Part shown: positions 54,501 through 64,000 of the stretch, in pieces | Numbering within the stretch: position 1 is the stretch's first letter | Layout: every line of letters begins with the position of its first letter | Assembly: GCF_000002875.2 (NCBI RefSeq) | Contig: NC_009403.2 | Location: forward strand, 678,502 to 742,501 | From: Leishmania infantum JPCM5 | Lineage: Eukaryota > Euglenozoa > Kinetoplastea > Trypanosomatida > Trypanosomatidae | Length of the DNA stretch: 64,000 bases | Direction of reading: 5' to 3' | Program-made: the position numbers and the translations under genes | Notes under the pieces: model-generated | Seen by the model: only the letters and a program-made list of their open reading frames with translations | Told to the model about the DNA's origin: nothing | Databases searched by the model: none

Positions 54501-57500
54501 TCTTTCTTTCCTTCGCCCTCGTCTTTTACATCTACTCCCATTCGTTCTCTCATCTCCCTATATATTTGTTTTTCCCACCCGCGGCTCTTCCTCTCCCTCA
54601 CTCCCTCGGTGCGTGTGGTGGTGGTTCGCCTCTCTTGTCGATTCCTGTAGTTGTCGCCTCGTTTCAAATTGTTTTTTCGAAAGTCAAGCGTGTGTGTTTG
54701 CACGCCTTCCGTGGTTGCTGTCGTTACTGCGTCGGTTGGTTGCAGACACCTCTTTTCGTCGACTATATATTTCTTTCGCCCTCGTCTTTTACATCTATTC
54801 CCATTCGTTCTCTCATCTCCCTATATATTTGTTTTTCCCACCCGCGGCTCTTCCTCTCCCTCACTCCCTCGGTGCGTGTGGTGGTGGTTCGCCTCTCTTG
54901 TCGATTCCTGTAGTTGTCGCCTCGTTTCAAATTGTTTTTTCGAAAGTCAAGCGTGTGTGTTTGCACGCCTTCCGTGGTTGCTGTCGTTACTGCGTCGGTT
55001 GGTTGCAGACACCTCTTTTCGTCGACTATATCTTTCTTTCTTTCGCCCTCGTCTTTTACATCTACTCCCATTCGTTCTCTCATCTCCCTATATATTTGTT
55101 TTTCCCACCCGCGGCTCTTCCTCTCCCTCACTCCCTCGGTGCGTGTGGTGGTGGTTCGCCTCTCTTGTCGATTCCTGTAGTTGTCACCTCGTTTCAAATT
55201 GTTTTTTCGAAAGTCAAGCGTGTGTGTTTGCACGCCTTCCGTGGTTGCTGTCTTTACTGCGTCGGTTGGTTGCAGACACCTCTTTTCGTCGACTATATAT
55301 TTCTTTCGCCCTCGTCTTTTACATCTATTCCCATTCGTTCTCTCATCTCCCTATATATTTGTTTTTTCCCAACCGCGGCTCTTCCTCTACCTCACTCCCT
55401 CGGTGCGTGTGGTGGTGGTTGCGCCTCTCTTGTCGATTCCTGTAGTTGTCACCTCGTTTCAAATTGTTTTCATCTTTTGCAGGTATAGATCCTTGTGTGT
55501 TTGCACGCCTTCCGTGGTCGCTGTCTTTACTGCGTCGGTTGGTTGCAGACACCTCTTTTCGTCGACTATATATTTCTTTCGCCCTCGTCTTTTACATCTA
55601 TTCCCATTCGTTCTCTCATCTCCCTATATATTTGTTTTTCCCAACCGCGGCTCTTCCTCTACCTCACTCCCTCGGTGCGTGTGGTGGTGGTTGCGCCTCT
55701 CTTGTCGATTCCTGTAGTTGTCACCTCGTTTCAAATTGTTTTCATCTTTTGCAGGTATAGATCCTTGTGTGTTTGCACGCCTTCCGTGGTTGCTGTCTTT
55801 ACTGCGTCGGTTGGTTGCAGACACCTCTTTTCGTCGACTATATATTTCTTTCGCCCTCGTCTTTTACATCTATTCCCATTCGTTCTCTCATCTCCCTATA
55901 TATTTGTTTTTCCCACCCGCGGCTCTTCCTCTACCTCACTCCCTCGGTGCGTGTGGTGGTGGTTCGCCTCTCTTGTCGATTCCTGTAGTTGTCGCCTCGT
56001 TTCAAATTGTTTTTTCGAAAATCAAGCGTGTGTGTTTGCACGCCTTCCGTGGTTGCTGTCGTTACTGCGTCGGTTGGTTGCAGACACCTCTTTTCGTCGA
56101 CTATATCTTTCTTTCCTTCGCCCTCGTCTTTTACATCTACTCCCATTCGTTCTCTCATCTCCCTATATATTTGTTTTTCCCACCCGCGGCTCTTCCTCTC
56201 CCTCACTCCCTCGGTGCGTGTGGTGGTGGTTCGCCTCTCTTGTCGATTCCTGTAGTTGTCACCTCGTTTCAAATTGTTTTTTCGAAAGTCAAGCGTGTGT
56301 GTTTGCACGCCTTCCGTGGTTGCTGTCGTTACTGCGTCGGTTGGTTGCAGACACCTCTTTTCGTCGACTATATCTTTCTTTCCTTCGCCCTCGTCTTTTA
56401 CATCTACTCCCATTCGTTCTCTCATCTCCCTATATATTTGTTTTTCCCACCCGCGGCTCTTCCTCTCCCTCACTCCCTCGGTGCGTGTGGTGGTGGTTCG
56501 CCTCTCTTGTCGATTCCTGTAGTTGTCACCTCGTTTCAAATTGTTTTCATCTTTTGCAGGTATAGATCCTTGTGTGTTTGCACGCCTTCCGTGGTTGCTG
56601 TCGTTACTGCGTCGGTTGGTTGCAGACACCTCTTTTCGTCGACTATATCTTTCTTTCCTTCGCCCTCGTCTTTTACATCTACTCCCATTCGTTCTCTCAT
56701 CTCCCTATATATTTGTTTTCCCACCCGCGGCTCTTCCTCTCTCTCACTCCCTCAGTGCGTGTGGTGGTGGTTCGCCTCTCTTGTCGATTCCTGTAGTTGT
56801 CGCCTCGTTTCAAATTGTTTTTTCGAAAGTCAAGCGTGTGTGTTTGCACGCCTTCCGTGGTTGCTGTCGTTACTGCGTCGGTTGGTTGCAGACACCTCTT
56901 TTCGTCGACTATATCTTTCTTTCTTTCGCCCTCGTCTTTTACATCTACTCCCATTCGTTCTCTCATCTCCCTATATATTTGTTTTCCCACCCGCGGCTCT
57001 TCCTCTACCTCACTCCCTCAGTGCGTGTGGTGGTGGTTGCGCCTCTCTTGTCGATTCCTGTAGTTGTCGCCTCGTTTCAAATTGTTTTTTCGAAAATCAA
57101 GCGTGTGTGTTTGCACGCCTTCCGTGGTTGCTGTCGTTACTGCGTCGGTTGGTTGCAGACACCTCTTTTCGTCGACTATATCTTTCTTTCGCCCTCGTCT
57201 TTTACATCTACTCCCATTCGTTCTCTCATCTCCCTATATATTTGTTTTCCCACCCGCGGCTCTTCCTCTACCTCACTCCCTCAGTGCGTGTGGTGGTGGT
57301 TGCGCCTCTCTTGTCGATTCCTGTAGTTGTCGCCTCGTTTCAAATTGTTTTTTTCGAAAGTCAAGCGTGTGTGTTTGCACGCCTTCCGTGGTTGCTGTCG
57401 TTACTGCGTCGGTTGGTTGCAGACACCTCTTTTCGTCGACTATATCTTTCTTTCGCCCTCGTCTTTTGCATCTACTCCCATTCGTTCTCTCATCTCCCTA

Positions 57501-60500
57501 TATATTTGTTTTTCCCACCCGCGGCTCTTCCTCTCCCTCACTCCCTCGGTGCGTGTGGTGGTGGTTCGCCTCTCTTGTCGATTCCTGTAGTTGTCGCCTC
57601 GTTTCAAATTGTTTTTTCGAAAATCAAGCGTGTGTGTTTGCACGCCTTCCGTGGTTGCTGTCGTTACTGCGTCGGTTGGTTGCAGACACCTCTTTTCGTC
57701 GACTATATCTTTCTTTCCTTCGCCCTCGTCTTTTACATCTACTCCCATCCGTTCTCTCATCTCCCTATATATTTGTTTTTCCCACCCGCGGCTCTTCCTC
57801 TCCCTCACTCCCTCGGTGCGTGTGGTGGTGGTTCGCCTCTCTTGTCGATTCCTGTAGTTGTCGCCTCGTTTCAAATTGTTTTTTCGAAAATCAAGCGTGT
57901 GTGTTTGCACGCCTTCCGTGGTTGCTGTCGTTACTGCGTCGGTTGGTTGCAGACACCTCTTTTCGTCGACTATATCTTTCTTTCCTTCGCCCTCGTCTTT
58001 TACATCTACTCCCATTCGTTCTCTCATCTCCCTATATATTTGTTTTCCCACCCGCGGCTCTTCCTCTCTCTCACTCCCTCAGTGCGTGTGGTGGTGGTTC
58101 GCCTCTCTTGTCGATTCCTGTAGTTGTCGCCTCGTTTCAAATTGTTTTTTTCGAAAGTCAAGCGTGTGTGTTTGCACGCCTTCCGTGGTTGCTGTCGTTA
58201 CTGCGTCGGTTGGTTGCAGACACCTCTTTTCGTCGACTATATCTTTCTTTTCGCCCTCGTCTTTTACATCTACTCCCATTCGTTCTCTCATCTCCCTATA
58301 TATTTGTTTTTCCCACCCGCGGCTCTTCCTCTCCCTCACTCCCTCGGTGCGTGTGGTGGTGGTTCGCCTCTCTTGTCGATTCCTGTAGTTGTCACCTCGT
58401 TTCAAATTGTTTTCTTTTGCAAGTATAGCTTGTGTGTTTGCACGCCTTCCGTGGTTGCTGTCGTTACTGCGTCGGTTGGTTGCAGACACCTCTTTTCGTC
58501 GACTATATCTTTCTTTCCTTCGCCCTCGTCTTTTACATCTACTCCCATTCGTTCTCTCATCTCCCTATATATTTGTTTTCCCACCCGCGGCTCTTCCTCT
58601 CTCTCACTCCCTCAGTGCGTGTGGTGGTGGTTCGCCTCTCTTGTCGATTCCTGTAGTTGTCGCCTCGTTTCAAATTGTTTTTTCGAAAGTCAAGCGTGTG
58701 TGTTTGCACGCCTTCCGTGGTTGCTGTCGTTACTGCGTCGGTTGGTTGCAGACACCTCTTTTCGTCGACTATATCTTTCTTTCTTTCGCCCTCGTCTTTT
58801 ACATCTACTCCCATTCGTTCTCTCATCTCCCTATATATTTGTTTTCCCACCCGCGGCTCTTCCTCTACCTCACTCCCTCAGTGCGTGTGGTGGTGGTTGC
58901 GCCTCTCTTGTCGATTCCTGTAGTTGTCGCCTCGTTTCAAATTGTTTTTTCGAAAGTCAAGCGTGTGTGTTTGCACGCCTTCCGTGGTTGCTGTCGTTAC
59001 TGCGTCGGTTGGTTGCAGACACCTCTTTTCGTCGACTATATCTTTCTTTCGCCCTCGTCTTTTACATCTACTCCCATTCGTTCTCTCATCTCCCTATATA
59101 TTTGTTTTCCCACCCGCGGCTCTTCCTCTACCTCACTCCCTCGGTGCGTGTGGTGGTGGTTCGCCTCTCTTGTCGATTCCTGTAGTTGTCGCCTCGTTTC
59201 AAATTGTTTTTTCGAAAATCAAGCGTGTGTGTTTGCACGCCTTCCGCGGTTGCTGTCGTTACTGCGTCGGTTGGTTGCAGACACCTCTTTTCGTCGACTA
59301 TATCTTTCTTTCGCCCTCGTCTTTTACATCTACTCCCATTCGTTCTCTCATCTCCCTATATATTTGTTTTTCCCACCCGCGGCTCTTCCTCTACCTCACT
59401 CCCTCGGTGCGTGTGGTGGTGGTTCGCCTCTCTTGTCGATTCCTGTAGTTGTCGCCTCGTTTCAAATTGTTTTTTCGAAAGTCAAGCGTGTGTGTTTGCA
59501 CGCCTTCCGTGGTTGCTGTCGTTACTGCGTCGGTTGGTTGCAGACACCTCTTTTCGTCGACTATATCTTTCTTTCTTTCGCCCTCGTCTTTTACATCTAC
59601 TCCCATTCGTTCTCTCATCTCCCTATATATTTGTTTTTCCCACCCGCGGCTCTTCCTCTACCTCACTCCCTCGGTGCGTGTGGTGGTGGTTCGCCTCTCT
59701 TGTCGATTCCTGTAGTTGTCGCCTCGTTTCAAATTGTTTTTTTCGAAAGTCAAGCGTGTGTGTTTGCACGCCTTCCGTGGTTGCTGTCGTTACTGCGTCG
59801 GTTGGTTGCAGACACCTCTTTTCGTCGACTATATCTTTCTTTCCTTCGCCCTCGTCTTTTACATCTACTCCCATTCGTTCTCTCATCTCCCTATATATTT
59901 GTTTTTCCCAACCGCGGCTCTTCCTCTACCTCACTCCCTCGGTGCGTGTGGTGGTGGTTCGCCTCTCTTGTCGATTCCTGTAGTTGTCGCCTCGTTTCAA
60001 ATTGTTTTTTCGAAAATCAAGCGTGTGTGTTTGCACGCCTTCCGTGGTTGCTGTCGTTACTGCGTCGGTTGGTTGCAGACACCTCTTTTCGTCGACTATA
60101 TCTTTCTTTCGCCCTCGTCTTTTACATCTGTTCCCATTCGTTCTCTCATCTCCCTATATATTTGTTTTTCCCACCCGCGGCTCTTCCTCTACCTCACTCC
60201 CTCGGTGCGTGTGGTGGTGGTTCGCCTCTCTTGTCGATTCCTGTAGTTGTCGCCTCGTTTCAAATTGTTTTTTCGAAAATCAAGCGTGTGTGTTTGCACG
60301 CCTTCCGCGGTTGCTGTCGTTACTGCGTCGGTTGGTTGCAGACACCTCTTTTCGTCGACTATATCTTTCTTTCGCCCTCGTCTTTTACATCTGTTCCCAT
60401 TCGTTCTCTCATCTCCCTATATATTTGTTTTTCCCAACCGCGGCTCTTCCTCTACCTCACTCCCTCGGTGCGTGTGGTGGTGGTTCGCCTCTCTTGTCGA

Positions 60501-62830
60501 TTCCTGTAGTTGTCGCCTCGTTTCAAATTGTTTTTTCGAAAATCAAGCGTGTGTGTTTGCACGCCTTCCGCGGTTGCTGTCGTTACTGCGTCGGTTGGTT
60601 GCAGACACCTCTTTTCGTCGACTATATCTTTCTTTCTTTCGCCCTCGTCTTTTACATCTACTCCCATTCGTTCTCTCATCTCCCTATATATTTGTTTTTC
60701 CCACCCGCGGCTCTTCCTCTACCTCACTCCCTCGGTGCGTGTGGTGGTGGTTCGCCTCTCTTGTCGATTCCTGTAGTTGTCGCCTCGTTTCAAATTGTTT
60801 TTTCGAAAGTCAAGCGTGTGTGTTTGCACGCCTTCCGTGGTTGCTGTCGTTACTGCGTCGGTTGGTTGCAGACACCTCTTTTCGTCGACTATATCTTTCT
60901 TTCTTTCGCCCTCGTCTTTTACATCTACTCCCATTCGTTCTCTCATCTCCCTATATATTTGTTTTTCCCACCCGCGGCTCTTCCTCTCCCTCACTCCCTC
61001 GGTGCGTGTGGTGGTGGTTCGCCTCTCTTGTCGATTCCTGTAGTTGTCACCTCGGTTCAAATTGTTTTTTCGAAAGTCAAGCGTGTGTGTTTGCACGCCT
61101 TCCGTGGTTGCTGTCGTTACTGCGTCGGTTGGTTGCAGACACCTCTTTTCGTCGACTATATCTTTCTTTCCTTCGCCCTCGTCTTTTACATCTACTCCCA
61201 TTCGTTCTCTCATCTCCCTATATATTTGTTTTTCCCACCCGCGGCTCTTCCTCTACCTCACTCCCTCGGTGCGTGTGGTGGTGGTTCGCCTCTCTTGTCG
61301 ATTCCTGTAGTTGTCGCCTCGTTTCAAATTGTTTTTTCGAAAATCAAGCGTGTGTGTTTGCACGCCTTCCGCGGTTGCTGTCGTTACTGCGTCGGTTGGT
61401 TGCAGACACCTCTTTTCGTCGACTATATCTTTCTTTCGCCCTCGTCTTTTACATCTACTCCCATTCGTTCTCTCATCTCCCTATATATTTGTTTTTCCCA
61501 CCCGCGGCTCTTCCTCTACCTCACTCCCTCGGTGCGTGTGGTGGTGGTTCGCCTCTCTTGTCGATTCCTGTAGTTGTCGCCTCGTTTCAAATTGTTTTTT
61601 CGAAAGTCAAGCGTGTGTGTTTGCACGCCTTCCGTGGTTGCTGTCGTTACTGCGTCGGTTGGTTGCAGACACCTCTTTTCGTCGACTATATCTTTCTTTC
61701 TTTCGCCCTCGTCTTTTACATCTACTCCCATTCGTTCTCTCATCTCCCTATATATTTGTTTTTCCCACCCGCGGCTCTTCCTCTACCTCACTCCCTCGGT
61801 GCGTGTGGTGGTGGTTCGCCTCTCTTGTCGATTCCTGTAGTTGTCGCCTCGTTTCAAATTGTTTTTTCGAAAATCAAGCGTGTGTGTTTGCACGCCTTCC
61901 GTGGTTGCTGTCGTTACTGCGTCGGTTGGTTGCAGACACCTCTTTTCGTCGACTATATCTTTCTTTCTTTCGCCCTCGTCTTTTACATCTACTCCCATTC
62001 GTTCTCTCATCTCCCTATATATTTGTTTTTCCCACCCGCGGCTCTTCCTCTACCTCACTCCCTCGGTGCGTGTGGTGGTGGTTCGCCTCTCTTGTCGATT
62101 CCTGTAGTTGTCGCCTCGTTTCAAATTGTTTTTTCGAAAGTCAAGCGTGTGTGTTTGCACGCCTTCCGTGGTTGCTGTCGTTACTGCGTCGGTTGGTTGC
62201 AGACACATCTTTTCGTCGACTATATATTTCTTTCGCCCTCGTCTTTTACATCTACTCCCATTCGTTCTCTCATCTCCCTATATATTTGTTTTTCCCACCC
62301 GCGGCTCTTCCTCTCCCTCACTCCCTCGGTGCGTGTGGTGGTGGTCGCGCCTCTCTTGTCGATTCCTGTAGTTGTCGCCTCGTTTCAAATTGTTTTTTCG
62401 AAAATCAAGCGTGTGTGTTTGCACGCCTTCCGTGGTTGCTGTCGTTACTGCGTCGGTTGGTTGCAGACACATCTTTTCGTCGACTATATATTTCTTTCGC
62501 CCTCGTCTTTTACATCTACTCCCATTCGTTCTCTCATCTCCCTATATATTTGTTTTTCCCACCCGCGGCTCTTCCTCTCCCTCACTCCCTCGGTGCGTGT
62601 GGTGGTGGTTGCGCCTCTCTTGTCGATTCCTGTAGTTGTCACCTCGTTTCAAATTGCTTTTTCGAAAATCAAGCGTGTGTGTTTGCACGCCTTCCGTGGT
62701 TGCTGTCGTTACTGCGTCGGTTGGTTGCAGACACCTCTTTTCGTCGACTATATCTTTCTTTCGCCCTCGTCTTTTGCATCTACTCCCATCCGTTCTCTCA
62801 TCTCCCTATATATTTGTTTTTTTCCACCCG
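48596..62830 (+). repeat. 267-bp satellite array 5 (about 53 units)
   Basis: The largest array, 14.2 kb. Type-B units have their AG at about 48809, 49080, 55482, 55755 and 56560, plus a damaged one at 58420 (GCAAG instead of GCAGG and several missing bases). Some units carry CCAACCGCGG for CCACCCGCGG, a variant concentrated at 48690, 55370-55645 and 59900-60435. The block 56256-57060 has the same unit order and variants as 26131-26938 in array 3. Frames of up to 2,238 codons are open but are a result of the 3-divisible period. Confidence 0.97.
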
Positions 62831-63340
62831 CGTCTGATCGCGTCTGCGGAGGTTCCTCTCTGTGCCCTCTGTGGCTGTGTGCGCTGTTCTACTCGCCCTT
62901 TCTCGTGTCGCCGAAGCCCACGTTCTCGCCCCCTCCGCTCTCCTTGATTCCTGTTCCGGACAACAACTGCGAAGACGGGAAGCAAGGAAAAGGCGGCTCC
63001 GCAGCCCCGTATTCGCACAAGGAAAGAAACAAGAAAACGCACAAGAAAACGCACAAGAAAACGCACAAGAAAACGCACAAACACACAAGAAAACGCACAA
63101 ACACACAAGAAAACGCACAAACACACAAGAAAACGCACAAACACACAAGAAAACGCACAAGAAAACGCACAAGAAAACGCACAAACACACAAGAAAACGC
63201 ACAAGAAAACGGAGGCGGCAGGGAAGGCGAAGGGCAACAACGCAAAAGAAGAAAAGGCGGCGCCGCAGAAACGGGTGGGAGAAGACGGCACACGTCCACT
63301 GGGCCGTTCTGGTCATATTCTCTGCGTGCTTCGGGGGTTT
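62831..63340 (+). repeat. Leader segment of cassette 3, truncated
   Basis: Same as 5491-about 5900 and 33513-about 34010, including the AAGAAAACGCAC array. The match decays into a poorly called version of the leader after about 63316 and is lost by about 63460; the giant coding region is not reached. Confidence 0.85.
63030..63210 (+). repeat. AAGAAAACGCAC short tandem repeat, copy 3
   Basis: About 14 units of the 12/20-bp type in plus orientation. Confidence 0.9.
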
Positions 63341-64000
63341 TTTTTCCCTCGCTTTTTGGGGCCTCCCCTTTCCCCCCTTTGGTTTCGAACCCCTTTTTCC
63401 GGGCGCCTTAATTTGGTTTGCCCTCTTTCCTCGCCCTTTCGGGGCCGCGGGGCTTTTTTCGCCGCCCACCTATCCGGGGAGCGCCCCCTGCGAAGGCACG
63501 GCAAAGCTTCCCCGAAACCGCCAACCCGCCCCTTTCGGGCTGCCAAGCCGGCCCGCCACCGGCACGAAAAGCCTGTGGGAACTTCGTGTTGGGCGCTGTC
63601 GGTTGCGCGTTTCTTCGGGGCCCTGGGGCGCTTTTCACGGCAAAGGCTTTGGCACGGCATGCCGCACACACCGCCCACCGCCAAGCACCCGCCACCCCGG
63701 GCGCCGCGATGGCGGCCACGGCCCGCAAAACGCTTCGCCGCTGCCGCCCGCGCGTGTCCTGTACGGCGCGCTGCCCCCTAGCGGGCCGGCGCACCATCGG
63801 ATGATTCACGGCATTTTTCCTTTCAAAATAACGGCACCGCGCCCCAAAAGACACCCCGCGCCCCAAAAGACACCCCGCGGGGCGCTGGCACCCCCCGGCA
63901 TCGCACGGGTTCAAAAGAGAAAAGTGGAGCCGCCCGCGGGGTCCCCCGCACCCCGGCCGTTGCTTTGGCGCCGCGGGTTTTTTTCTTTAAAGGTGGGGGG
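63341..64000. other. GC-rich window end of doubtful quality
   Basis: 63341-63460 reads like the cassette leader with many homopolymer errors and substitutions. The rest is very GC-rich and matches nothing else in the window; CCGCGCCCCAAAAGACACC occurs twice in tandem near 63838-63880. Open frames exist on both strands (for example 63418-63804 plus and 63408-63914 minus) but neither looks like a recognisable protein. Confidence 0.4.

Noticed and set aside
48772..55488. 2,238-codon open frame across satellite array 5, and similar frames in arrays 2-4
   Set aside because: Pure 89-residue periodicity, open in several frames at once, frames shifted by neutral 1- and 4-bp indels; no start or splice context specific to one frame.
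63408..63914. Minus-strand gene at the window end
   Set aside because: The region is of doubtful quality, both strands are equally open, and no family is recognisable.

Overview
The window looks like nuclear DNA of a trypanosomatid, most likely Leishmania or a close relative. The recognisable genes are intronless and GC-rich at third positions, long pyrimidine tracts ending in AG precede them as in trans-splicing, and there are three recognisable gene types: a Cys-rich leucine-rich-repeat protein, a divergent ATG8 paralogue and an MBOAT/GUP-type membrane acyltransferase fragment. The species cannot be fixed from sequence alone. Only about 6 kb is conventional single-copy DNA; the rest is repeats.

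Layout. 105-1994 (+) is a zinc-finger/LRR protein gene, followed by about 1.6 kb of pyrimidine-rich spacer. From about 3.6 kb onward one composite cassette recurs, whole or in pieces, on both strands. Its order is: a CCCGCA-type GC-rich array, a roughly 570-bp flank, a 267-bp satellite array, a leader segment with an A-rich 12-20 bp repeat, and a very long Ala/Pro/Glu-rich coding region built of 81-bp repeats. Cassette 1 (3597-11239) has a single 267-bp unit. Cassette 2 (22268-about 39062) has about 37 units. A third copy (48596-about 63340) has about 53 units and stops in the leader. An inverted leader lies at 15163-16422 and an inverted flank plus array at 47340-41703. Between cassettes 1 and 2 are a 39-bp array (11697-12056), a 36-bp (TG/TA-rich) array (12072-15160), a 5.5-kb 267-bp array and the 3' scrap of an unknown gene (21944-22099).

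The minus-strand island 39213-48595 holds the ATG8-like gene (39547-39912), a possible C-terminal coding scrap (41287-41421), and the 5' two-thirds of an MBOAT gene (47341-48427) cut off exactly where the inverted cassette flank begins.

The long coding region (MKPSK start at 6500 and 34624) carries a trans-splice-like acceptor 94 nt upstream and a 10-codon upstream ORF whose stop overlaps its start codon (ATGA). Both are identical in the two copies. A minority of 267-bp units ('type B') carry a different core that ends in a textbook polypyrimidine-AG.

Caution: several stretches (16423-16600, 20588-20710, 21236-21460, 27868-28015, 41703-41850, 63316-64000) look like poor base-calling, and two single N bases sit near junctions. 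The large-scale order of the cassettes should therefore be treated as an assembly hypothesis. The repeat units themselves are solid.
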